This document shows, in pieces, positions 16,834-24,812 of a stretch of 64,000 nt of DNA (positions within the stretch are counted from its first letter, which is position 1; each line of letters opens with the position of its first letter). Position numbers and translations under genes: made by a program. A model generated the notes under the pieces. The model searched no databases and had not been told where the DNA came from. It saw only the letters and a list, made by a program, of their open reading frames with translations. The stretch covers positions 1 to 64,000 of the forward strand of contig NZ_LZJR01000006.1 of assembly GCF_001667925.1 (NCBI RefSeq), read 5' to 3'. The DNA comes from Mycobacterium sp. E2479 (GTDB taxonomy: Bacteria > Actinomycetota > Actinomycetes > Mycobacteriales > Mycobacteriaceae).

Positions 16834-17302
16834 GTAATCCGTCCTCGCGGTTGCCCACCACCCTACCCGTCATCTTGCTCTCTGGCGCAGATGGCAACCG
16901 TCGTCTCTCATCCCTTGCACTACAAGGGATTTGTTGCGCTTGGCAATGACAATGCTCATCTGTTGGGCGAATTCTCCAGGACGCGATCGAGCAAGCCGCA
17001 CCGAGCTTGCGCGCTTCGCTGGCAACCTGCCCGCACGGGTGGGCCGGTGGTGGCGTAGCGTCGAAGGTGAGCCGTTCGTTGTCAGCGGTGGTCGACCGCG
17101 CGACCGGCGCGGACGACACCCACGGGCAATGTGATTCCTCCGTTGGTCCCGCGTCCGCGGGCCCCACGACGCCGAGCGCGAAGGAAGCGCCCATGGGTTA
17201 TGCAACCCCGGCCACTACACGACACCAAAAGATTTCGATGGCGTTTGCGAACGGCTGCGCCGCCGCGATCAGGCGCGCGGACCACGGGCTGGGGGATCTG
17301 CG
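16834..17302. other. Gene-poor stretch
   Basis: These 469 bases have several open frames on both strands, but their translations are Arg/Pro/Ala-rich and look like GC-driven noise. The right part presumably holds the promoter of the DUF5994 gene. I see no RNA gene, insertion sequence or clear repeat here. Confidence 0.4.
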
Positions 17303-17752
17303 ATGAGCTTCGCGGTCAGGACCCGACGCCAATCCACTCCCATCCGCGTATCGGTGGCTCGCGAACTCGGCCGGGATATCGACGGCGCCTGGTGGCCGCG
17401 CGCAGATCGCATCACCAATGAATTGCCCGAGCTTGTTGCGGTCCTGACTCCTCTGCTCGGAGACGTCACATCCATCAACGTCAATTGGTCGTCGCTGCAA
17501 CGACCACCCGATCTCAACTGGCCGGGATGGGAAGGCAAACGCCAGCACCTGATGACGGTCAGCGGCGCACAGGCTCGCGCTAACCTGCTCGTCGTCTCGT
17601 ACGCGACCCACAGCGCGTTGGCCCTCATGGTGCTGCGCTGCGCTGCAAACCTGCCCATCGAGAGCGCCGACCGCGCCAAACCCGCATTCATACTCGCGGA
17701 GTCGATCCTGCGCGCCGCACAACAACAATGTGAACGTGCCTCCCGCTGCTAG
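17303..17752 (+). CDS. DUF5994 family protein
   Basis: This 149-residue protein has DIDGAWWPRADRITNELPEL and LNWPGWEGKRQHLM, a pattern I associate with the actinobacterial DUF5994 family. No catalytic residues are recognisable and there is no signal peptide or membrane segment. Function is unknown. It is monocistronic, with a 288-bp gap before the transglutaminase-like gene. Confidence 0.7.
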   Translation: MSFAVRTRRQSTPIRVSVARELGRDIDGAWWPRADRITNELPELVAVLTPLLGDVTSINVNWSSLQRPPDLNWPGWEGKRQHLMTVSGAQARANLLVVSYATHSALALMVLRCAANLPIESADRAKPAFILAESILRAAQQQCERASRC

Positions 17753-18040
17753 CTGACGAAGATCGGCGCGCCTCATGAGGGGCCCAAGCCGCCGGTGGAT
17801 CCCTCACGGCCAGTTGGGGCCTTGATATCGAGGCGTCCGGTGACCCGACATTGGCGACGCGACACGTGAATCGCCGGACGGCGCCGTTCCAACATCGTCT
17901 CTTCCTGCGGTGCACTCGCGCACGTGAGACGCTAGTGGTGCGGTACGGACTGGCGATGTGCTGCCTCGGCGTCGGAAATGCCGCTGAGCGAGCCGCTGGC
18001 CGCGATCGAGGCCTGATTACCTGGCGATCGGGAGGGGCAG

Positions 18041-18844
18041 ATGAGACGAGAGGTCGCCGCTGAACTCGAGGTCGACATCACCGCGGCGACGACCTTGGAG
18101 TTCCAGATCGCGGTCGCACCGCATCCCAATGCCGAGGTATCCGAGTCGTTGTCATTCGTGTTAGACGGAATGCCACTGCAGCCGTTGGAGATCAGTGGTG
18201 TGCACGGTAACCGGATCCACAAGTTGGACGTTCCGGTAGGCAACCTCAGGGTCGACTACGCCGCGACGATCGTGGGCCAAACCGATCCCGCACCGGTGAC
18301 CGAGTATGACCTGTCGATGTACCTTCGTCCGAGCCGCTACGCCGAGTCTGACAAGTTCTTCGGCTTCGCCGCAACCGAATTCGGGAACTACCTCGATTCG
18401 ACGGCTCTGCTGGAGAGGGTTTCGCTTTGGGTCGGCAGCCGGCTGAACTATGTACCAGGCTCCAGTGATCCCATCGATGGAGCGGTGGATACATTGCTCG
18501 CCGGTGCCGGCGTCTGTCGAGACTTCGCGCATCTTGTGGTGGCGCTGTTACGGGCCGTCAATGTGCCCGCCCGTGTTGTTTCGGTGTATGCACCCGGCTT
18601 GTACCCAATGGACTTTCATGCGGTAGCCGAGGCGTTCGTCGAGGGGAACTGGCGAGTGGTCGACGGCACGCTGCTGGCGCCGAGACAAACCCTGGTGCGC
18701 ATCGCCACCGGACGCGACGCCGCAGACACCGCTTTCCTCGACAACCACAACGGCGCGATCACACTGGACAAATTGGTGGTGACGGCGGTGGTCGACGGCG
18801 ACCTGCCCAGGGACTCGATCGACCAGCTGGCATCGATCAGGTGA
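18041..18844 (+). CDS. Transglutaminase-like cysteine protease-fold protein
   Basis: This 267-residue protein has an N-terminal beta-sandwich region and a C-terminal transglutaminase core. The catalytic triad is visible as Cys in AGVCRDFAH, His in MDFHAVAEAF and Asp in WRVVDGT. Bacterial members act as peptidases or amide-bond hydrolases more often than as cross-linkers. There is no signal peptide, so it is probably cytoplasmic. It is the last protein gene before the tRNA group. Confidence 0.88.
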   Translation: MRREVAAELEVDITAATTLEFQIAVAPHPNAEVSESLSFVLDGMPLQPLEISGVHGNRIHKLDVPVGNLRVDYAATIVGQTDPAPVTEYDLSMYLRPSRYAESDKFFGFAATEFGNYLDSTALLERVSLWVGSRLNYVPGSSDPIDGAVDTLLAGAGVCRDFAHLVVALLRAVNVPARVVSVYAPGLYPMDFHAVAEAFVEGNWRVVDGTLLAPRQTLVRIATGRDAADTAFLDNHNGAITLDKLVVTAVVDGDLPRDSIDQLASIR

Positions 18845-19137
18845 AGCCGGCCGGGCCCAACGGGTTTGACCTGACGGCCAAATCCGACCCATAGCCATAG
18901 GCAAAAAAGACCCAAAATCATTGGAATCATGGCGCCCTTGACAATTCGCGACCTACGACACGGCTGCGCAGCCGGGCCGAGGCTTCCGGCGCTGACCCCC
19001 GCTACGTTCCCAAAGCCACGCACTCCACGCCGGCTACGCCGCGAATCTTACAGCGATCTTTACTCCGGTGGGCTCGACTACGTCGCAACCGACCTTGACC
19101 GGCTCAACAGTGCTGTCACCGCGGCCGTGCGGATCCT

Positions 19138-19214
19138 TGGTGGCCAGGGGCGGGATCGAACCGCCGACCTTCCGCTTTTCAGGCGGACGCTCGTACCGAC
19201 TGAGCTACCTGGCC
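19138..19214 (-). tRNA. pheU: tRNA-Phe (GAA)
   Basis: The minus strand folds as a complete tRNA: acceptor GGCCAGG pairs with CCTGGCC, the anticodon stem is TCCGC/GCGGA with loop CTGAAAA (anticodon GAA), and the T arm contains GGTTCGATCCC. The 3' CCA is encoded. It is the last of three minus-strand tRNAs. Confidence 0.95.
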
Positions 19215-19241
19215 GGAGGGCAGCGAGTGCCTCGCCGCGCT

Positions 19242-19318
19242 TGGCGACCCTGACGGGACTCGAACCCGCGACCTCCGCCGTGACAGGGCGGCGCGCTAAC
19301 CAACTGCGCCACAGGGCC
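19242..19318 (-). tRNA. aspT: tRNA-Asp (GTC)
   Basis: The minus strand folds with acceptor GGCCCTG/CAGGGTC (one G-U pair), anticodon stem CCGCC/GGCGG and loop CTGTCAC, giving anticodon GTC. The CCA end is encoded. It lies 27 bp from tRNA-Phe and 29 bp from tRNA-Glu. Confidence 0.95.
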
Positions 19319-19347
19319 TTGCTGCTGCTCCGCGTCACCGCGTCGCG

Positions 19348-19420
19348 TACCCCCAACGGGATTCGAACCCGTGCTACCGCCGTGAAAGGGCGGCGTCCTA
19401 GGCCACTAGACGATGGGGGC
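19348..19420 (-). tRNA. gluT: tRNA-Glu (TTC)
   Basis: The minus strand folds with acceptor GCCCCCA/TGGGGGT, anticodon stem CCGCC/GGCGG and loop CTTTCAC, giving anticodon TTC. CCA is not encoded. It is the first of the Glu-Asp-Phe transcription unit. Confidence 0.95.
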
Positions 19421-19544
19421 CAGAACCGAATCACTCCGGGGTACTCGCAACGTGGTTTCGTTGGGAGCCACGTCAGCTTAGGTCACCGTGTGCCCAATCC
19501 TCAAACGAGCCTCGTTTTGGGTCCAAGTATCCTGAATCTTCGCA

Positions 19545-19617
19545 GCCCCTATAGCTCAGTTGGTAGAGCTACGGACTTTTAATCCGCAGGTCCCAGGTTC
19601 GAGCCCTGGTGGGGGCA
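19545..19617 (+). tRNA. lysT: tRNA-Lys (TTT)
   Basis: The plus strand folds with acceptor GCCCCTA/TGGGGGC, anticodon stem CGGA/TCCG and loop CTTTTAA, giving anticodon TTT. CCA is not encoded. It is divergent from tRNA-Glu. No integrase or att duplication is visible beside it. Confidence 0.95.
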
Positions 19618-19649
19618 CCGCAACGCGCCAGCCCCGCTCGGCGCACGGC

Positions 19650-20549
19650 TCATCGCCCGAGCACCGCCCTGCTGTAAGTGATGTCGGCGAAGGCCGCGGC
19701 GACGTCGTCGTCGGCGTAAACGAATCCATTGGCCGCGTGCAACTCCGCAACGGTGGTGGACGTAGTCTGCCAGCCACGCTGGCCCAGGTGGTCGACGATG
19801 TGGCTGCGCTGGCCGTGGTAGACGAGGTCGTTGAAGTCGATCTCGAACCCGAGTTCGCTCATCCGGTCGTGATGGGCGCGCCATCGCGGGTCGCCGAAAA
19901 CGGCAGTGTCGGGCACGAATTCGAAGGCAAGGCGGCTGCCGGAGACACTCAACGTCGTGATGTTGTCGAACAGCGCGTCTTGAGCCTCGTCGGGCAGGTA
20001 GACCACCAGGCCCTCGGCGCTCCATGCCGAAGGGGCCTGTCGATCGAATCCGGCCGCCTGCAGCGCCGAGGCCCAATCGTCGCGCAGGTCGATGGCGACG
20101 GTGCGCCGCTCGGCGGTGGGCTCGGCTCCCAGGTCGCCCAACGTCAGGGTCTTGAAGTCGATCACCTCTGGCATGTCGACCTCGTAGACGACCGTCCCCG
20201 CCGGCCAGGGCAGCCGATAGGCGCGGGAATCGAGGCCCGACGCGAGGATCACCACCTGGCCGATGCCACTATGGGTCGCGTCCAGAAAGAACCGGTCGTA
20301 GAACCGGGTTCGGCAGGCCATCCCCCGCGCCATGCGCTGCGGATCGAATTCGGTGTTCGCGCCGGCCGCGATTTCGCCGTTCACCAGCCGGACGTAGACG
20401 TCGATCCCGACTGCCCGCACCAGCGGAGCGGCATACGGGTCGTCGATCAACTTCGCGTCGGAAGACAGTGCCCGCTGGGCGGCCACCATTGTCGCCGTCG
20501 CGCCGACGCTCGTCGCAAGGTCCCAACGATCACGTTCGGTGCGCGCCAC
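19650..20549 (-). CDS. SAM-dependent methyltransferase, PF04072/TIGR00027 type
   Basis: This protein of about 299 residues belongs to the mycobacterial family of leucine-carboxyl-methyltransferase-like proteins. Diagnostic segments are [54 protein letters not shown] and [11 protein letters not shown]. Substrates are unknown for nearly all members. GTG at 20549 has AGGGGG just upstream and the usual VARTE start. It is the positional counterpart of M. tuberculosis Rv0830, next to the same tRNA genes. Confidence 0.9.
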   Translation of the reverse strand: MARTERDRWDLATSVGATATMVAAQRALSSDAKLIDDPYAAPLVRAVGIDVYVRLVNGEIAAGANTEFDPQRMARGMACRTRFYDRFFLDATHSGIGQVVILASGLDSRAYRLPWPAGTVVYEVDMPEVIDFKTLTLGDLGAEPTAERRTVAIDLRDDWASALQAAGFDRQAPSAWSAEGLVVYLPDEAQDALFDNITTLSVSGSRLAFEFVPDTAVFGDPRWRAHHDRMSELGFEIDFNDLVYHGQRSHIVDHLGQRGWQTTSTTVAELHAANGFVYADDDVAAAFADITYSRAVLGR

Positions 20550-20668
20550 GGTGCCCCCTTGAAGCGGGTCAAAAAACATAGACAATCTAGTTAGTATCGC
20601 AAGGTCGCATCCCAACGGCGGGACTAGTCTCCGACTTGTCTGCTTTCTGTTCTACGCCGGAGGGCCCG

Positions 20669-21166
20669 ATGACCGATTTCGCGCAGCGGACGATCGACCT
20701 GGCTCGCCGCAACGTGACCGAGGGCGGCCGCCCCTTCGCGACAGTGATCGTCCAAGCTGGCGCGGTGCTGGCCGAGAGCGCCAACAAGGTGGCCCAGACG
20801 AACGATCCCACCGCGCACGCGGAGATCCTGGCGATCCGCGAGGCCTGCATGAAGCTGGGGACCGAGCACCTTGTCGACGCCACCGTCTACGTGCTGGCGC
20901 ACCCGTGCCCGATGTGCCTGGGCTCGCTGTACTACTGCTCACCCAAGGAAGTCGTCTTCCTGACCACCCGGGACAGCTACGAGCGGTACTACCTGGATGA
21001 CCGCAAGTACTTCGAGTTGTCCACGTTCTATGACGAATTCGCGAAGGGATGGGACCTGCGACGCCTGCCCATGCGCTACGCCCCTAGGGAGGACGCCGTG
21101 GAGGTCTATCGGCTATGGAACGAGCGCAACGGCGGCCGCAGGTCGACGGTCGTTCCGTCTGCCTGA
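20669..21166 (+). CDS. Nucleoside deaminase (CMP/dCMP-type zinc fold)
   Basis: This 165-residue cytidine-deaminase-fold protein has both zinc motifs: HAE in PTAHAEILAI and PCPMC with the usual spacing. Guanine and other purine or pyrimidine deaminases share this architecture, so the exact base is uncertain. ATG at 20669 is preceded by GGAGGG. The position corresponds to M. tuberculosis Rv0828c. Its stop lies about 30 bp before the kmtR -10 element. Confidence 0.88.
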   Translation: MTDFAQRTIDLARRNVTEGGRPFATVIVQAGAVLAESANKVAQTNDPTAHAEILAIREACMKLGTEHLVDATVYVLAHPCPMCLGSLYYCSPKEVVFLTTRDSYERYYLDDRKYFELSTFYDEFAKGWDLRRLPMRYAPREDAVEVYRLWNERNGGRRSTVVPSA

Positions 21167-21194
21167 GTGTTTTGCGACGGGGACCGGCTTTCGC

Positions 21195-21218
21195 TAGTAT
21201 TTGCGTATGCATGCAGAT
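21195..21218 (+). promoter_or_regulatory. Leaderless kmtR promoter with TGCATGCA dyad
   Basis: A TAGTAT -10 at 21195-21200 lies six bases before the ATG at 21207, so the transcript probably starts at the start codon. TGCATGCA (21208-21215) is a perfect 8-bp palindrome over the transcription start and may be part of an ArsR-type autoregulatory site (inference). Confidence 0.45.
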
Positions 21219-21620
21219 AACAGCGAAGGCCGGCTGCCCGACGACCAGGCCAGTCTGGTGGTCGAGGTGTTCCGGATGCTGGCCGATGCCACGCGCGTGC
21301 AGGTGCTCTGGTCGTTGACGGACCGCGAGATGGCGGTCAACGAACTCGCCGAGCACGTGGGCAAACCGGCCCCGTCGGTTTCCCAGCACCTCGCGAAGTT
21401 GCGGATGGCGCGGCTGGTTCGCACCCGCCGGGAGGGCACGACGATCTTCTACAGCCTGGAGAACGATCACGTCCGCCAACTCGTCATCGACGCGGTCTTC
21501 AACGCCGAGCACGCCGGGCCCGGTGTGCCCGGTCACCATCGCGGGGACAGCGGGCTCAAGGCCGTCGGCCAGTCATCCGGCCCGCCGAAGCGGCAGCGCG
21601 ACGCGCTGAGCGAGCAATAG
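21207..21620 (+). CDS. kmtR: ArsR/SmtB-family nickel/cobalt sensor KmtR
   Basis: This 137-residue winged-helix repressor has the ArsR recognition region PAPSVSQHLAKLRMA. With ATG 21207 as residue 1, the five metal ligands described for M. tuberculosis KmtR fall in register: His88, Glu101, His102, His110 and His111. KmtR represses its own gene and a cation-diffusion-facilitator exporter and is released by Ni(II) or Co(II). No exporter gene is in the window. Instead a histidine-rich small protein follows 30 bp downstream and is probably co-regulated. The start choice is supported by the ligand register and the leaderless -10. Confidence 0.93.
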   Translation: MHADNSEGRLPDDQASLVVEVFRMLADATRVQVLWSLTDREMAVNELAEHVGKPAPSVSQHLAKLRMARLVRTRREGTTIFYSLENDHVRQLVIDAVFNAEHAGPGVPGHHRGDSGLKAVGQSSGPPKRQRDALSEQ

Positions 21621-21650
21621 CCACAAGGCATTTCAAAGGAGAAAACAGCA

Positions 21651-21854
21651 ATGAGCGAAGAGCACACCCACGACGCGCCACACGCGCACGAACACCAGCA
21701 CGGCGACGTGACGCATGCCCACGCGCACACGACCCACGAGCACGACCATGTTGAGCACGAGCACTCCCATGCCCACGAGGACGGAACCGAACACAACCAT
21801 CAGCACGTGCACCAGGCGGGCCTGGAAGAAGTTCACGGTCACCCGCACGCATAG
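21651..21854 (+). CDS. Histidine-rich small metal-binding protein
   Basis: This 67-residue protein has 23 histidines, mostly in HxH and HEH spacing, with many Asp and Glu and no cysteine or membrane segment. Such composition binds Ni, Co, Zn or Cu ions, as in Hpn-type proteins. AAAGGAG precedes the ATG. It follows kmtR closely on the same strand, so a role as a nickel/cobalt buffer or chaperone induced with KmtR release is likely (inference). It is not homologous to a characterised protein I can name. Confidence 0.85.
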   Translation: MSEEHTHDAPHAHEHQHGDVTHAHAHTTHEHDHVEHEHSHAHEDGTEHNHQHVHQAGLEEVHGHPHA

Positions 21855-21875
21855 CGCGAGCGGACCCTCGAGGGC

Positions 21876-22949
21876 TTAGGAGACCATCGGGCAGTAGTGC
21901 TTGGGGTTGCCGCGCTCCTCTTCGGGCGGAAGGTTGCGCGCCGGGGTTTGCACCAGTGGCGTATCGAGTGGGATCCGCCCGCTGGCGCGGTCCAAGCCGG
22001 CCCGGGCCCGAGGGTGCTTACGGAATCTGGGGGGCAGCAGGGCAAAGACACCACGGACGAGGTCGCCGAAGCGCCGGTGCAGCCACTCGTCGCGGCGTGA
22101 CCAGCGGTAGCCCATCAGCTCCCGCACCGGTGGGTCGTACAGGCCTACCGTCACCCAGACAAAGAACGGTGCCAACAGTTTGCGTTGCGCGGCCCACAAC
22201 CAGTCCGGAATCCACTGCGCGAATGGAGGTTTCGGCAGCTCGGTCAGATCGAGCACGGCGCGGGCCGCCCAGTTGTTCTCCAGCACGTTGCGGCACATGT
22301 GGTCCCAGTAGGCCTGGAATTCCTCCCAGGATCCCGGCACCGGGCGCATGCTCATGCCGTACATCCGGTACCACTCGACGTGTTCGTCGAACAACTGCCG
22401 CTTCTGCTCCTCGGTGATCCCGCCGCAGAATCGTTCGGCCACGTGAATGGTGCCCATGAAGAAGGTGGAATGCGCCCAGTAGAAGACGTCGGGGTTCAAG
22501 GCGTGGTAGCGCCGGCCCTGTTCGTCGACCCCCTTGATGTCGGTGTGGTAATCGCGGACCTCGGCACCGGTGCTCGGGGCGCGATCCCCGTCGAACACGA
22601 CCCCCCCGATGGGGTACAACGAGCGCAGCAGACGCGGCCAGCGCTCGCGGAAGAACGTGGAGTGATCGATGACCGCCGCGCCCAGCTGAGGGTGCATGTT
22701 CTGCATCGAACCCGCCCAGGGACCCTGCAGCATGCCCCGCCAATCCCCGAAGTACCGCCAGGTCAGCGAATCGGGCCCCAACGGTGCGGGCGGTGCGTCG
22801 TATCCCGTCGCCGAGACCGGACAGCCACCGGCGAGACCGTCGGATGCGTCGGCCGACGCGGCCGAAACCGACTGCTCAGCGGCGCAGGCGACATCGCTAC
22901 CTGCGACGTCGCTGGTCACGGAGGGCGATGCGGACGTATCTTGAGTCAC
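21876..22949 (-). CDS. MpaB-family (DUF2236) heme oxygenase-like protein
   Basis: This 357-residue protein belongs to the DUF2236/MpaB family, related to rubber oxygenase Lcp, whose members bind b-type heme. Family segments include WAHSTFFMGTIHVAERF, DEHVEWYRMYGMSM and YWDHMCRNVLENN. The first 55 residues are Ala/Ser-rich and likely unstructured. The substrate is unknown in mycobacteria. It is divergent from the TetR gene at 23018, with a dyad between them, and matches Rv0826 by position. Confidence 0.87.
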   Translation of the reverse strand: MTQDTSASPSVTSDVAGSDVACAAEQSVSAASADASDGLAGGCPVSATGYDAPPAPLGPDSLTWRYFGDWRGMLQGPWAGSMQNMHPQLGAAVIDHSTFFRERWPRLLRSLYPIGGVVFDGDRAPSTGAEVRDYHTDIKGVDEQGRRYHALNPDVFYWAHSTFFMGTIHVAERFCGGITEEQKRQLFDEHVEWYRMYGMSMRPVPGSWEEFQAYWDHMCRNVLENNWAARAVLDLTELPKPPFAQWIPDWLWAAQRKLLAPFFVWVTVGLYDPPVRELMGYRWSRRDEWLHRRFGDLVRGVFALLPPRFRKHPRARAGLDRASGRIPLDTPLVQTPARNLPPEEERGNPKHYCPMVS

Positions 22950-22978
22950 TATCAGGTCCCTGCAGGTATCGTGGAATT

Positions 22979-22998
22979 TTGACTACAACCGTTGTCAA
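22979..22998. promoter_or_regulatory. Putative TetR operator between mpaB-like gene and regulator
   Basis: TTGAC-T-ACAAC-C-GTTGT-CAA contains a perfect ACAAC-C-GTTGT dyad (22985-22995) flanked by TTGAC and GTCAA. It lies about 20 bp upstream of the TetR start and 30 bp upstream of the divergent gene, the normal place for an autoregulatory operator. Confidence 0.5.
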
Positions 22999-23017
22999 TC
23001 TAGAGCTTAGGAGCGAT

Positions 23018-23632
23018 GTGCAGACGGGTCAACGACGGGGGCGCTGGACCGGCGTCCCCTTGGAGAGTCGACTCGCGCTCCGCCGGGACAACCTCATCAG
23101 CGCCGGCGTGCAGTTGCTCGGCAGTGCCGGGGGGCCCGCGCTGACCGTGCGCGCGGTCTGCCGTGAGGCCGCGCTGACCGAACGCTACTTCTACGAAAGC
23201 TTCGCCGACCGTGACGAATTCGTGCGCGCGGTCTACGACGATGTCTGCACGCGCGCCATGAACGCGCTGACGTCGGCGACGACGCCGCGCGAGGCGGTCG
23301 AGCGATTCGTCGAGCTGATGGTCGACGACCCGGTCCGCGGAAGGGTGCTGTTGCTGGCGCCGGCGGTGGAGCCCGTTCTGATCCGCTCGGGCGTGGAGTG
23401 GATGCCCAATTTCATCGATCTGCTGCAACACAAGCTGTCCCGGATCGGCGATGCGGTACTGCAGAAGATGATCGCCACCAGCCTGATCGGCGGGTTGTCG
23501 AGCCTATTCACCGCCTACCTGCACGGGCAGCTCGGCGCGACTCGCAAACAATTCATCGATTACTGCATCAACATGCTGCACATCACGGCCGCGCCGTACG
23601 TGCCGGCCGGCGAGCTCGGCAAGTCGCAGTAA
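23018..23632 (+). CDS. TetR-family transcriptional regulator
   Basis: This protein of about 204 residues has an N-terminal TetR HTH: LRRDNLISAGVQLLG, then ALTVRAVCREAALTERYFYESFADRDE. The C-terminal ligand domain ends in a helical dimerisation region. GTG at 23018 has AGGAG four bases upstream; the frame is open further back through the divergent gene but lacks family similarity there. It is the counterpart of Rv0825c and lies immediately upstream of desA1. It probably represses the divergent MpaB-like gene and itself (inference from the dyad). Confidence 0.87.
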   Translation: MQTGQRRGRWTGVPLESRLALRRDNLISAGVQLLGSAGGPALTVRAVCREAALTERYFYESFADRDEFVRAVYDDVCTRAMNALTSATTPREAVERFVELMVDDPVRGRVLLLAPAVEPVLIRSGVEWMPNFIDLLQHKLSRIGDAVLQKMIATSLIGGLSSLFTAYLHGQLGATRKQFIDYCINMLHITAAPYVPAGELGKSQ

Positions 23633-23724
23633 CGCGCGTTTTCAATCGCGCTTCATCCGCAAGCCGTGCAGGTGGACAACCGGTGCAAAAACGTCACCTG
23701 GCGCGCCGACGAGGAACTTGATGC

Positions 23725-23734
23725 TACCCGGGTA
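23725..23734. promoter_or_regulatory. Palindrome in desA1 promoter region
   Basis: TACCCGGGTA is a perfect 10-bp palindrome 49 bp upstream of the desA1 start, just before an AT-rich stretch (ATATATT) that could supply a -10. desA1 is known to be repressed by the TetR regulator MadR. I infer, but cannot confirm, that this is its operator. Confidence 0.4.
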
Positions 23735-23782
23735 CACAGATATATTGACTGCTACCCATCGACACAGATAACTGGAGGACCG

Positions 23783-24805
23783 ATGTCAGCTGAGCTGACT
23801 AACCTACAGCTGCTGCACGAGCTCGAGCCGTCAGTCGAGAAGTACCTGAATCGGCACGAGAGCATGCACAAGAACTGGAACCCGCACGACTACATCCCCT
23901 GGTCGGACGGCAAGAACTTCTACGCGCTCGGTGGGCAGGATTGGGAGCCCGGTCAGTCCCAGCTCTCGGACGTCGCCCAGGTGGCGATGGTGCAGAACCT
24001 GATGACCGAGGACAACCTGCCGTCCTATCACCGCGAGATCGCGATGAACTTCGGCCTGGATGACGCGTGGGGGCAGTGGGTCAACCGCTGGACCGCTGAG
24101 GAGAACCGGCACGGTATCGCGCTGCGCGATTACCTGGTGGTGACCCGCGCGGTCGACCCCGTCGAATTGGAGAAACTGCGCATCGAGGTGGTGAACCGCG
24201 GCTTCAGCCCGGGCCAGAACCGTCAGGTTCGAGCCGATCTGTTCGCCGAGAGCCTGTTCGACTCGGTCATCTATGTGACGTTCCAGGAACTGGCGACCCG
24301 GATTTCGCACCGCAACACCGGCAAGGCCTGCAACGAGACGATCGCCGACCAGTTACTGGCCAAGATCTCGGCCGACGAGAACCTGCACATGATTTTCTAC
24401 CGGGATGTCAGCGATGCCGGGTTCGCGATCGCGCCCAACCAGGCGATGAAGTCGCTGCACAAGGTCCTGCGCAACTTCCAGATGCCGGGCTACCAGGTGC
24501 CCGAGTTCCGCCGGAAGGCCGTCGTCATCGCCGTGGGCGGCGTGTACGACCCGCGCATCCACCTCGACGATGTGGTCATGCCGGTGCTGAAGAAATGGCG
24601 CATCTTCGAGCGTGAGGACTTCACCGGTGAGGCGGCTGCCATGCGCGACGACCTCGCGCTGCTGATCAAGGAACTCGAGCAGACTTGCGAGAAGTTCGAG
24701 ATTTCCAAGCAGCGTCAGCTCGAGCGGGAAGCCCGCACGGGCAAAAGGACCACCGCGCTCGAGCTACACCAGACCGCGGGCACGCTGACCATGAGCCGGC
24801 GGTAG
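23783..24805 (+). CDS. desA1: Acyl-ACP desaturase DesA1
   Basis: This 340-residue soluble di-iron desaturase has ligand motifs EENRHG (about residue 113) and DENLH (about residue 203), the two ExxH-type sites of the plant stearoyl-ACP desaturase family. DesA1 introduces the double bond in meromycolate precursors and is essential in M. tuberculosis and M. smegmatis. ATG at 23783 has GGAGG just upstream; the open frame before it has no similarity. The size matches the 338-residue M. tuberculosis protein. The dus gene follows after 7 bp. Confidence 0.95.
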   Translation: MSAELTNLQLLHELEPSVEKYLNRHESMHKNWNPHDYIPWSDGKNFYALGGQDWEPGQSQLSDVAQVAMVQNLMTEDNLPSYHREIAMNFGLDDAWGQWVNRWTAEENRHGIALRDYLVVTRAVDPVELEKLRIEVVNRGFSPGQNRQVRADLFAESLFDSVIYVTFQELATRISHRNTGKACNETIADQLLAKISADENLHMIFYRDVSDAGFAIAPNQAMKSLHKVLRNFQMPGYQVPEFRRKAVVIAVGGVYDPRIHLDDVVMPVLKKWRIFEREDFTGEAAAMRDDLALLIKELEQTCEKFEISKQRQLEREARTGKRTTALELHQTAGTLTMSRR

Positions 24806-24812
24806 CCAAGCG

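Noticed and set aside
19138..19650. Genomic island or prophage at the tRNA genes
   Set aside because: No integrase, no duplicated tRNA 3' end and no phage genes are visible, and the flanking genes keep the M. tuberculosis order.
21633..21848. A hydrophobic minus-strand frame that looks like a membrane protein
   Set aside because: It is the reverse complement of the histidine-rich gene; His codons CAC and CAT read backwards give Val and Met, which creates a false helix.
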